In this document: positions 24,814-32,958 of the stretch, one piece after another
How positions within the stretch are numbered: the stretch's first letter is position 1
How the letters are laid out: every line of letters begins with the position of its first letter
Assembly (NCBI RefSeq): GCF_002356555.2
Contig: NZ_AP017372.2
Span: 1,488,001 to 1,552,000 of the forward strand
From: Halorhodospira halochloris
GTDB taxonomy: Bacteria; Pseudomonadota; Gammaproteobacteria; Nitrococcales; Halorhodospiraceae
Length of the DNA stretch: 64,000 nucleotides
Direction: 5' to 3'
Made by a program: the position numbers and the translations under genes
Notes under the pieces: generated by a model
Database searches by the model: none
The model's input: the letters and a program-made list of their open reading frames with translations, nothing else
Told to the model about the DNA's origin: nothing

Positions 24814-25386
24814 ATGACGATCCCGAACTGGAACCATCAGGGGGTCCTCCCCCCTTACGTAGGGAGTCAGACTGGTTCCGATGGCCGCTCTCCCTATCCG
24901 ACGACACTTGTCGAAGTGTTAGAGCACTTTGGCACTTCCCCTGAGCGATGCAAAGTCCTTCGTGGGTTTCTCGACTATCGGCAGGAGCTGTACAGCATCG
25001 GGGTTAAGCAGGGATTCCAGTGGGTGAACGGAAGCTTCGCGGAGAATGTGGAGATTCTCGAGGAGCGCCCCCCAGAGGACGTGGACGTAGTGACTTTTTT
25101 TGCGGTGCCTTCGGGAGAGAGCCAGCAAACGCTCTTGGAAAAAAACGCGGACGTATTCCGTCCAGCCTCAGTAAAACGGCGGCATGGTGTCGATGGTTAT
25201 CCAGTTCCTTGGGATGGCGGCGACTGGCAGAGGCTAGTGAAGCATGCGAGCTATTGGTACAGCCTTTGGTCTCATCGGCGTAACCACCTCTGGAAAGGAT
25301 TCGTTCAGATCCCGTTGGAGCCTTCTGAAGAAGTCCCACGAGCGGTTTTGGATAACATCACGTCGGCTATCGGGGAGAATAAATAA
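24814..25386 (+). CDS. DUF6932-like, nucleotidyltransferase-type protein, intact copy
   Basis: This 190-residue protein opens with MTIPNWNHQGVLPPYVG. It contains WVNGSFAENVEILEERPPED then VDVVTFF near residues 66-92. A GS motif followed by a spaced D-x-D is the pattern of the polymerase-beta/minimal nucleotidyltransferase fold. I associate the opening and this block with the DUF6932 family, from memory. The stop overlaps the next gene's ATG (ATAATG junction), so the two are translationally coupled. A toxin or defence role is plausible by analogy with MNT-type enzymes but is not shown. The second copy at 55254 is frameshifted. Confidence 0.7.
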   Translation: MTIPNWNHQGVLPPYVGSQTGSDGRSPYPTTLVEVLEHFGTSPERCKVLRGFLDYRQELYSIGVKQGFQWVNGSFAENVEILEERPPEDVDVVTFFAVPSGESQQTLLEKNADVFRPASVKRRHGVDGYPVPWDGGDWQRLVKHASYWYSLWSHRRNHLWKGFVQIPLEPSEEVPRAVLDNITSAIGENK

Positions 25387-26321
25387 TGACGCGCCCTTCT
25401 GAACATGAGCAACTCTCTGCCGAGAAGGCGCAGCTCGAAAGTTTCCTCGCTGATGTTCCGCAGGAGAGTGCAATCGAGCGGATAGCACTAGAGGATCGCT
25501 TGGAAAGTGTTCGCGTTCGGCTCGAGGAGCTCGCCACCAATAGTAGCGAGGCAGCCCGGGTGAGTCTGACCTTCTCAGGCAAGCCCGTGCTGAACTCCGA
25601 GGGTATTTTGGCCGATTTCAGTGCAGCGGCTTTGCAGAAATTCGAACAGATGGTGGCAACGGTGGGTGCTTATCTACGCACAGGCGAACTTAGGTCCTCG
25701 GGGCCATTGCCAGCACGGCAAGAACACCGCCTTATGATCACAGGGACCACCGTGGGATCTTTTGGCTTTCATCTAGAAGAGAGGAGCGAACCTGAACAGC
25801 CGGAGATGGGGTTAGAAGATAGCTCGGTCCGAAAGGCTTTGGACCGAGTAACTCGTGTGATAGAAGGAGCTCTAGAGTCCGAAGAGGCACTAGCTGAGGA
25901 GGTCTCCGATCTTGATTCTCGCTCAGTGCGAAGTCTGCATGAATTTATGAACACAGTCGCAAGTCGTGATGCCTGGTTCCGGCTGGAGGCCGTCGGTCGT
26001 CGCGTGGAATTCCCCGACATGGAGCATCTAAGCCGTACTGTGGAGTGGCTTCAAGAGGACAATATCCATGAAGAAGAAGCGGAGCTGCGGGGCACTCTCG
26101 AAGGTTATTTGCCACACACGCGCACCTTCGAGCTTGCAGAAGACGAACTAGGCCTCGTGAAGGGTAAAATAGCTCCAGCGATTGACGATCCTCATGATTT
26201 ACAGCCCTACCTGAAGAAGCGGGTTACTTTGAGCGTGCGGAAAACAGCTCTTGGAGGCGGTAAGCCCCGATTTGCTCTTGTATCCCCTCCCAGTTCGCCG
26301 GACGAGGATGCCGACGTGTAA
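25386..26321 (+). CDS. Partner of the DUF6932-like gene, unknown family
   Basis: This 311-residue acidic soluble protein has an N-terminal coiled coil (residues 5-55). A possible beta-rich centre follows (RLMITGTTVGSFGFHLEE), then a helical middle and a C-terminal beta segment (LKKRVTLSVRKTALGG). I do not recognise the family. It directly overlaps the nucleotidyltransferase-like gene, and both are preserved in the second repeat copy at 55825 (two amino-acid changes, K to Q and S to G). That supports a two-gene unit. Confidence 0.75.
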   Translation: MTRPSEHEQLSAEKAQLESFLADVPQESAIERIALEDRLESVRVRLEELATNSSEAARVSLTFSGKPVLNSEGILADFSAAALQKFEQMVATVGAYLRTGELRSSGPLPARQEHRLMITGTTVGSFGFHLEERSEPEQPEMGLEDSSVRKALDRVTRVIEGALESEEALAEEVSDLDSRSVRSLHEFMNTVASRDAWFRLEAVGRRVEFPDMEHLSRTVEWLQEDNIHEEEAELRGTLEGYLPHTRTFELAEDELGLVKGKIAPAIDDPHDLQPYLKKRVTLSVRKTALGGGKPRFALVSPPSSPDEDADV

Positions 26322-26501
26322 ACTAGCCGTCGTAGCCTTCTCTAGCTGAGCCAACGCTGCTCGGCATCTTCCACGCGGAGGCGGGTTTCCAGCGTGTATA
26401 GCTGGATGTCGAGCATGTCGAGCGGCTTGGCTTCCTCGCAGGGCGTACTTGGCGGCTTTGATCAGCGGATTTTTGGGTTCAAGTCCGAGTTGTTGCTATG
26501 G

Positions 26502-26915
26502 CTATTCATTGCGTTGGCTTCCTTCTCCCCACTTCATTGCACCCAGCCAGAGGAGCTTGCCTAATGCGGGTGCTGCTGTGGAACAAATGAAAACATACGC
26601 CGCAGGACTCCACCCAAACCAGTAGCAGATAAAGCCGGTCACGATGCTTACCACGGATAGCACGAACGCAGAGCTAAGAATAACTGGGACAAGAGAACTC
26701 CTGGGCGGACCTATTAAGAAGGCTGTCATAGCGACGACGAATAAAGAAAGGAGCAATGAGCGTACGAGAAGATCTATCAAGCTTTCGCCTTCAAACCACG
26801 GCAAGCCAATCGTATCAACTATAACTAGATTGCTAGACATAAGCGCAACGGCAAATACCCCGAGACTGCCCCCAAAACGCTCAGATAGATCACGAAGCGT
26901 ATCTGGTGATATCAA
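26502..26915 (-). CDS. Small membrane protein, unknown function
   Basis: This 137-residue protein has about four hydrophobic segments (residues 17-37, 50-72, 77-98, 101-125) and a charged C-terminal tail. No family is recognised. It is convergent with the two-gene unit and lies upstream of the TrlF gene's 3' end. Small membrane proteins in defence clusters are often effectors, but that is only a guess from position. An identical copy lies at 56941. Confidence 0.6.
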   Translation of the reverse strand: MISPDTLRDLSERFGGSLGVFAVALMSSNLVIVDTIGLPWFEGESLIDLLVRSLLLSLFVVAMTAFLIGPPRSSLVPVILSSAFVLSVVSIVTGFICYWFGWSPAAYVFICSTAAPALGKLLWLGAMKWGEGSQRNE

Positions 26916-27028
26916 ACCCGACCTCCACTGTCATACCAGTTTATTCAAAAGACGCGATCTTTGCGCGTATTTTACTGATGCCGTATAACGTCATCCATAA
27001 TCCCGTATTAGGACGCGATAGCATCATT

Positions 27029-27279
27029 TTACCTATGAAGCCCGTACTTCGATCCACGAACGTCAAACGCCGGCCAGGTACCTTCGAGGATATCAACAGA
27101 TGAAGCCGCTATACTCACGCTCTCTATTGATCCCGACTTATAAACTACCGTGTTGTTTTGGTCTGTCACGATTTCTGCTACTATTATCTGATTCGCGTCA
27201 CAAACAATCGCTAAATTCGGATTGTGGGTTACTATTATAACTTGCCGATGCTCTGCGGCAGATTTGATAGCACTCACAA
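27029..27279 (-). pseudogene. TrlF-type ATPase, C-terminal fragment
   Basis: The last 83 codons of the gene seen whole at 57468-60560, including VIIVTHNPNLAIVCDANQI with the switch histidine. It is cut at 27280 by the terminal repeat of the IS1380 element, so the ATPase core and the start are gone. Confidence 0.9.
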
Positions 27280-28992
27280 CCCGGATAATTCACGACAGGT
27301 AGGAAATAAAGGTTGGTGCGGCGCTTTATTTCCTTCATAATCAGAGCTGTACGAACACGGAAAACAAAAGGAAACGCCGCACCATGGGTGAAACGATACC
27401 TCTCTTCGAACCATCTTTCAATAAGTCTCTGCGGGTCGAGACTCGACCGGAACGCCTTAGCTCTGAGGCGGGAGTAATGCTCCAGCGCGAGGCTTTTGAG
27501 CGTACTGGAATCATCTCCTGGATGAGCGCACGACTAGAGGATTCCCGTGATCAAAGTCGTGTAAAGCATTCACTTAGCGAGCTGCTGCGCGATAGCTTAA
27601 CCATGATGGGCCAAGGCTGGGATGACCAGCGTGATGCCAGCACCTTGGGCAACGATCCTATGCTCGCAGCATGCGGCAGCGATGGTCGTGGCGAATCCGT
27701 CATTGATCGGGGCCTTGCTTCGCAGCCAACTATCTCTCGGCTGTTAGACATGCTGGCGCACGAACATAACCTAGATGTGCTCAATAAGGCGCTTCTCAAG
27801 CTAGTCGAGCAGCGGATACGCTCCCGTAACAAAGGGCGCCGCGCGCGAACCATGACGATTGATGTCGATGGTGTCCCATTGCAGGCTCATGGTCAGCAGC
27901 CGGGCAGCGCTTTCAGCGGGCACACCGGACAACGTCAACATTACCCGCTGTTCGCTCTGTGTGCAGAGACCGGAGATATGATTGGAGTGCTGTTGCGCCC
28001 AGGTAATGCAGGCCCGGCGAGCGAGGCGGCGGCTTTGGTCCCGCGGCTAGTCGAGTACTTGCGCACTCATGTGGCTGAGCAAGTTCGGGTGCGACTGGAT
28101 GCGGGGTTTGCCGACGCTAACACCCTCGCGGCTTTGGATGCGCACAAGATTGAGTTTATCGCCCGATTGCCTAGGAACCAGGCCCTTGAGCGCCACTTCG
28201 AACCACACCGCTACCGGTGTGGCCGCCCTTCAAAAAGAGAGCGTGAGTGGACTAGGGAGATCAGCTATCAAGCAGGCACCTGGGATCATCCCCGGCGTGT
28301 AGTCATGGTTATTCGAGAACGCCCTGGGGAACTATTCCGCGATGCTTTCTATCTGGTCACCAACGTTTGCGGCAGTCAGCGCTTTGTACGCAGCCACTAT
28401 CAGCGGCGCGGCAAAGCAGAGGCACATTTTGGCGAGTTTAAAGATGTGGTTGGCGAGTCGCTTCCTTGCACCTGCCGGGGCAAGGCGACAGAACAACAGG
28501 TGTTAGCCCGCAGCCAGGCGCTTCTAGGGCTTAGAGCATTGGCTTACCAGCTGCTTCACATTCTACGCGAGAGCATGGAGCGTGCTACAGGTGATGGCTG
28601 GACCTTACGCCGACTGCGAGAACAAGTGCTCAAAAGCGCGGTTCGGGTGCTGCGTCATGCTCGCAAGTTGCAAGTCATTTTAGAGCGCCGCTGTGCTAAG
28701 CACTGGCGCGCTTTGCTGCGACGTCTGCCCAAAGAGTACCCAGCTCCCGGATAGATTTGATCCTTGAGCTTAAAATCAACTAGGCTCAAGCCGCTGGAAG
28801 CAACCCGGCGGGGGGTCGCTGTGTCTATAAAGCGCATTTTCGGCTCTTAGTAACCACTAGAGAGGGTCAAATCACGAGCAGTATAGCCACTTTACAGCCA
28901 AATATTGCTCGGGTTGCGGCTATTTTCTGTTCAGTGTTGATATATACCTACTCTTGTAGGGGGTAAACTCGGCTTCTCATGAATAACGCGGG
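27280..28992 (+). mobile_element. IS1380-family insertion sequence, intact
   Basis: The 1713-bp element has a left terminus CCCGGATAATTCACGAC and a right terminus whose complement reads CCCGCGTTATTCATGAG, about 12 of 17 positions matching. It encodes one transposase. No target duplication is visible (cacaa on the left, ttttat on the right), as expected if flanking DNA was lost by recombination or deletion after insertion. Confidence 0.85.
27384..28754 (+). CDS. IS1380-family transposase
   Basis: This 456-residue DDE transposase appears intact. Catalytic-region landmarks are TMTIDVDGVPLQAHGQQPGS with the first Asp (about 155), VRVRLDAGFADANTLAAL with the second (about 233), and the YQRRGKAEAHFGEFKD block with the Glu (about 350). 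The last block (Y-x-R-R-G-x-x-E) is typical of IS4/IS1380 enzymes. Fragments of the same or related genes lie at 13284, 14051, 14789, 18313 and 21062, showing long activity of this family here. Confidence 0.93.
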   Translation: MGETIPLFEPSFNKSLRVETRPERLSSEAGVMLQREAFERTGIISWMSARLEDSRDQSRVKHSLSELLRDSLTMMGQGWDDQRDASTLGNDPMLAACGSDGRGESVIDRGLASQPTISRLLDMLAHEHNLDVLNKALLKLVEQRIRSRNKGRRARTMTIDVDGVPLQAHGQQPGSAFSGHTGQRQHYPLFALCAETGDMIGVLLRPGNAGPASEAAALVPRLVEYLRTHVAEQVRVRLDAGFADANTLAALDAHKIEFIARLPRNQALERHFEPHRYRCGRPSKREREWTREISYQAGTWDHPRRVVMVIRERPGELFRDAFYLVTNVCGSQRFVRSHYQRRGKAEAHFGEFKDVVGESLPCTCRGKATEQQVLARSQALLGLRALAYQLLHILRESMERATGDGWTLRRLREQVLKSAVRVLRHARKLQVILERRCAKHWRALLRRLPKEYPAPG

Positions 28993-29166
28993 TTTTATGT
29001 CAGATATCCTCCCCATACACTTGCAACTCTACTCCGTACCAATGACCATAGCAAATCCAACTGAGAGGGTGCGACAAGACGCGACACTTCCGCTAAGATT
29101 CTGAAAGGCAATGCGCCTTAGAGATTCAGTCACTCACCTCGAGCATCTCTTCGCTCACCCTGACTG

Positions 29167-29260
29167 TTCGAGTGGAGGCGCCGGTCACACGACGCCCCCT
29201 CACGGATCCCAGCGGGCGGATTTCCCGCACTGGGCTCCTCAGGTGAATCTCATGAGGCCA
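29167..29260 (-). ncRNA. Group II intron 3' end (domains V and VI)
   Basis: On the minus strand bases 29237-29205 fold as a domain V hairpin. It begins GAGCCCAGTGCGG, has a GAAA loop and closes with CCGCTGGGATC; the catalytic AGC triad is present. A domain VI-like GC stem and an end CCACTCGAAC follow. No reverse transcriptase gene is visible beside it, so this is a degraded intron end. Confidence 0.6.
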
Positions 29261-29982
29261 TTGCCACCGCGGCTCGTTTCTTCGTCTTGGCTCCCCCTAG
29301 GAGCAGCACCATGGCGCGGCACTCGGAAGTTCATCAGTTTGGTGTATAACTTATCGATTAGCGAAAGTGCCGCTTTCAAAAGTTTCGCTACACCGCTTCT
29401 TCGAGGCGCTGCATCTTCGGCTTCGGCACCTCCAGGTGCCTGATACAGCTATAAATCCCCCATTGAACACACTATACTATTGAAGCAAGTTAGCGAAAGC
29501 CCTACGCACGTACCACTACGGGCTGTGCACCCAATCTGAACCGTTGTCCGTTCAAAATCAAAGCCATATATGACGCGAGCAATTTGTTCAGCAAATGAAC
29601 TGATGAACTTCCGGGCACTATGCGCCTCAGCCATGTGCTCGGTGAACCCCCGGCGGGCGCGTGTTCTCCTTGATCCGCACCACCTGCCCCACGCCGGCGC
29701 CCGGCTGTGCCCCGCCGTCAGGGCCCATACGTGGAACGCATTTATGATTCAGGACACTAGGGCTAGCTGACAAGAGTGCGAGGGCCAATAACCGTTCTGC
29801 ATGAATTTGACGGGTTGGGGGAGGGTGATGTTAGCTTTTACACTCGGGGGTACTTATCAAGCGTTGCCTGTCAAGCGCGATAGCGATGGTATTGGGAAAA
29901 GAACTACGCATGCCGGCCCCCTAGCCCCCTAGGCAATAGAGGAGATGACAAATGACTGATCCCCCCCCCGCGCGCCACTAGC
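29261..29982. other. Gene-poor mobile debris
   Basis: Short frames on both strands contain the same RKFIS motif (29318 on plus, 29608 on minus), suggesting two scraps of one transposase or reverse-transcriptase-like gene in opposite orientation. The motif caggacactag at 29750 recurs at 18679. A run of nine C is present near 29961. No gene can be supported. Confidence 0.4.
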
Positions 29983-30150
29983 AAGCAGCGCATCAGTGCG
30001 GGCCTCCAGCCGCTCGACGAGATCTTGGATGCGGTCTCCTGCCCAGCGCGTCTTCCACATCCGAGGCGGCCCCCGGCTGCGGCAAGACAACGCTGGGCCT
30101 GCATTTCCTGACCGCCGAGACGGACGCCAGCGCCGTCCACACCCGGAACT
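29983..30150 (+). pseudogene. KaiC/RAD55-like ATPase fragment
   Basis: One frame reads KQRISAGLQPLDEIL, the start of KaiC-type domains. After a frameshift near 30050 the next frame reads EAAPGCGKTTLGLHFLTAE, a Walker A motif with the usual following helix. The rest of the ATPase is absent. It is a small remnant of a circadian-clock-like RecA-family protein. Confidence 0.65.
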
Positions 30151-30202
30151 CCTCAAAAAGCAAAACCTTTTAAATCCGAAAAAATTTCAGAAGAGGAAAC
30201 TT

Positions 30203-30487
30203 ATGAAGTTATTACCCCCTATTGCTCTTGCCATAATTGTCTTCATTCAAGGTTGCGGTGGTTCAAATTCAGAGGAATATGACTCAAAATTGATTTACAA
30301 TTTTGTTGCTTCCTGCTCTCAGCAAGGACAGGCTTCCGTTGAGCAGTGTGGTTGTATGATGGACGAAATCAGAAAAAATGTTTCACAGGATAAATTCATG
30401 GAGTACGAAACAAACATGCTTTCTGGGGGCAAGATCCCAGATGAATTTAATAAAATCATCAGCAGCGCTAGGTCAGTTTGTAGGTGA
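30203..30487 (+). CDS. Small cysteine-containing lipoprotein
   Basis: Starting at the ATG at 30203, preceded by AGAGGAAA, the product is 94 residues. It has a signal helix and lipobox IQGC at residues 14-17. The mature part has four further Cys (SCSQQGQ, QCGCMMDE, SVC), suggesting disulfides. The family is unknown. The longer in-frame start at 29996 would read through the KaiC remnant and is rejected. Confidence 0.6.
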   Translation: MKLLPPIALAIIVFIQGCGGSNSEEYDSKLIYNFVASCSQQGQASVEQCGCMMDEIRKNVSQDKFMEYETNMLSGGKIPDEFNKIISSARSVCR

Positions 30488-30630
30488 CCATCGCAGCAGC
30501 TGCTCCCGCTCTGTAGCGTTTCCAAGGGCTCTTGCTAGCGACATAGCGGGAGCAGCTGGTGGTGTGGGGCTGGTCTTTCTACACAACTCCGCTGGCGTCA
30601 GGGCGGAGCACGGCCTGAGCGCACGATTTT

Positions 30631-30780
30631 GAGCGTCAGGCAGAACGTGTGGGTGATGTCATCGAGCTTATCAGCGTCTACCTTAAGGACTCGGCCGAAA
30701 AACTAGAGGATATCCATAGCAGTTTCTGGGTCTACCGCCTCTCGGAATATAATGAGAAGGTCGAGAATGTGCGCGAGTGA
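30631..30780 (+). pseudogene. Orphan C-terminal gene fragment
   Basis: An open frame with no start encodes ERQAERVGDVIELISVYLKD and ends VENVRE, a plausible amphipathic helical tail. It stops 24 bp before the next membrane-protein gene, so the two may once have been an operon. Confidence 0.35.
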
Positions 30781-30804
30781 ACGATTTGATAAAGGAGAAA
30801 AACC

Positions 30805-31131
30805 ATGGGTGCTGTAGCAACCGCAACCGTCGTTGTAGCTGCGCTGATCATCATCGCCGCCTGGGTGTGGTTCAATTATCACCTCCAGCAAGCATTCGAG
30901 CAAATCAGCGCGAATAGCCGTCATTTTTCGCCAGGTCTCGTTTGGCTCAACCTAATCCCGTTTTTCAACATCGCCTGGACGGCCGTTTTGGTGGTGATGC
31001 TCGATCGCGGCTATCGAAAAGAGTATCCCAGTCAGGCCCATGAGGTCCTCGGTCACATCATCTGTCAAGACCTGACTGGTCATATACCAGCTTACGAAAT
31101 AACTCGGGGTGCTCCTCGTACCACCGCTTGA
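30805..31131 (+). pseudogene. Membrane protein truncated by IS481-like remnant
   Basis: An AGGAGAAA site precedes the ATG at 30805. Residues 1-25 and 45-68 are membrane helices, with the motif LVWLNLIPFFNIAW between them. From about 31045 the frame runs antisense into an IS481-family transposase remnant, so the native C-terminus is lost. Confidence 0.6.
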
Positions 31132-31440
31132 GCTTTTGGACGGGGGTGATGTGCCCGAGTGCGCGCTGGGGAATGTGGTGATTGTAGAGCCGGCGATCGT
31201 GCCAGAGCATCGAGTCGAGATCGGCGGCCGAGTCGAAGTGGGTCGTGCGCAGGATCTCGTTGACCCGGCCGTTGAAGCGCTCCACCAGCCCGTTGGTCTG
31301 GGGGCGGCGCGGCGGCGTGAGGCGGTGCTCGATGTCGTAGCGGGCGCACAGCGCGTCGAGGACATGGCCCAGGTCTTCCAGAAGGTCCGAGCGCCGCCGC
31401 TCGGGGTCAGGCGACCCCCCTGATCACGTCCAGACGAGTT
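31045..31440 (-). pseudogene. IS481-family transposase, C-terminal remnant
   Basis: The minus-strand frame gives LLEDLGHVLDALCARYDIEH, TPPRRPQTNGLVERFNGRVN and a tail with HHIPQRALGHITPVQKL. TNGLVERFNGR holds the last catalytic Glu of the integrase-core (rve) fold. The N-terminal HTH and the first two Asp are missing. Scraps of the same sequence lie at 18567 and 32026. Confidence 0.75.
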
Positions 31441-31605
31441 GTGGGGAGTCGCCAGAGCATGGGTGGGCATTTACAAAACCCCTCTACGACATATACGTTT
31501 ACCTTGTGTGCCCTCCCCCCAGGCCATACTAAATACCGGTGCAGGATTAATCCCGGATTATCTTGATTGATAGCCTTAGTAACCGTTAAAGGAGCACCCT
31601 AAGTC

Positions 31606-31977
31606 ATGACAGCCAATCAGCTTGTAGTCCGGACAACCGTCATCAGCTGCTTCCTTTTTATTGGTGGATGTGGCCAACAACTCCCAACGTGTGATAGCAA
31701 TGATACAATTGAAATAATTACGGACCTTATAAGTGAGGATGTGGCCTCTGGCAGAGCTGGAGTAGGTCCCACGGATGTTAACGTTCGAATAGATGATATC
31801 GAGCTGATAGATGACGGCGAAACGCGCCGCCGTTGCGAAGTCACATATCTAGCTTCAAATATTCCCATAGAGGAGGTTGACGAGTCACACAGCAGGATCA
31901 TGACCTATGATATTTATCAGGAAGGTGATGATAATATTTGGGAAGTTGTTGATATCAGTTATGAAAGGTTCAAGTAA
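31606..31977 (+). CDS. Small lipoprotein, unknown function
   Basis: This 123-residue protein has an N-terminal hydrophobic stretch and lipobox FIGGC (Cys22), followed by an acidic domain containing two further Cys. AAGGAGCACC precedes the ATG. No family is recognised. It is one of three small or acidic lipoproteins in this window beside mobile debris. Confidence 0.6.
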   Translation: MTANQLVVRTTVISCFLFIGGCGQQLPTCDSNDTIEIITDLISEDVASGRAGVGPTDVNVRIDDIELIDDGETRRRCEVTYLASNIPIEEVDESHSRIMTYDIYQEGDDNIWEVVDISYERFK

Positions 31978-31994
31978 AAAGCAGAACCAGAATA

Positions 31995-32338
31995 ACAAGT
32001 CACCACAAATGCCATCACGGTGCTGTGACGAGCGTGGCGACCCCCGTGATCACGTCCAGGCGAGTTGTGGGGAGTCGCCAGGCTTGTTCTGGCCAAACGA
32101 TTCCTAACACCAATTTTAACCAACCGTACCTTCTCTCATCTCTGCCAAGCCAGGCCTACCGATCCCTTATGGCTACGACTCCACCACCTCATACGCCGCC
32201 ATCTGCACAAACATCCGCGTCGCTATCTCAAACGCCTGCCCCTCATCAATACAATTTAGGCATATCGACAACAAAAAATAATCCAGCTGGATGACTAGCT
32301 CTGGCGGCCCCTTGGGGGGTCACCAGAGCGTCTGCCAA
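31995..32338. other. Gene-less stretch with IS481 scrap
   Basis: Bases 32026-32085 (GATCACGTCCAGGCGAGTTG and following) repeat the sequence at 31421-31455 in the same orientation as that remnant's flank. The C-rich remainder holds no credible gene. Confidence 0.5.
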
Positions 32339-32881
32339 TTACAAACCACCCCTTTCAGCTAGACTGGTATAGCCTTCGGCGGAGACGATGATGTGATCAA
32401 TAAGCCTGACATCGATAAGCTCGAGTGCCTGACGAAGCCTCTCAGTGATCCTCTCATCCGCAACCGAGGGCTCCAGATGGCCGCTCGGGTGATTGTGGAC
32501 TAGGATTACGGCAGCAGCTTGACGTCTTAGGGCCTCTTTGAGCACTTCGCGTGGATGTATTGTGGCCCCGTCAATAGTGCCCCGGAAAAGCTCCTCAACA
32601 CCCAATATGCGGTGCTTGGTATCGAGATATACAACGCCGAAGACCTCATGATCTTTACCAAGAAGCTGGGTTTGCAGGGCCTGGTAAGCGGAACTCGGAC
32701 AGCTCAGAGATCGACCCTTAGCCAGTCTACGACGGGCAATTCTCTGCGCTATCTCGAGAAGCTCATCGCCTGTCACTGGCTCAGATACAACGTAAGTGCC
32801 GCTCTTCTCCCCGGTTTGGAGCTTGGCGTGGATCATAGCAAGTTTCTCCTTTGCGTAGTGCCACATCACGGGCAAAGGCAC
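32339..32881 (-). CDS. radC: RadC-family JAMM protein
   Basis: This 180-residue protein ends with the RadC/MPN core: Glu in VEELFRGTIDG, then VHNHPSGHLEPSVAD with the His-x-His, Ser and Asp of a JAMM zinc site. The N-terminal HhH part found in chromosomal RadC is absent, which is common for the mobile-element and plasmid versions. The start may be the inner ATG giving MIHAKLQTGEK. It is the last gene of the leftward cluster. Confidence 0.88.
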   Translation of the reverse strand: MPLPVMWHYAKEKLAMIHAKLQTGEKSGTYVVSEPVTGDELLEIAQRIARRRLAKGRSLSCPSSAYQALQTQLLGKDHEVFGVVYLDTKHRILGVEELFRGTIDGATIHPREVLKEALRRQAAAVILVHNHPSGHLEPSVADERITERLRQALELIDVRLIDHIIVSAEGYTSLAERGGL

Positions 32882-32958
32882 ACATCGGCCCTTACAGGGC
32901 TAAGTGCCTGCCCGGCCATTGGCGGTTAGGATTAAGGTGTAGCGAAGGTAGGAGGGAC

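Larger units (their letters stand above)
22437..27279. repeat. 4.84-kb direct repeat, copy 1
   Basis: Matches 52877-57718 with only a handful of substitutions and one indel (offset 30440, then 30439). It contains a DUF6447 gene, an XRE regulator, a DUF4224/integrase remnant with a tRNA end, the nucleotidyltransferase-like gene pair, a small membrane protein and the last 83 codons of a TrlF gene. The right edge is the terminal repeat of an IS1380 element. Confidence 0.95.
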
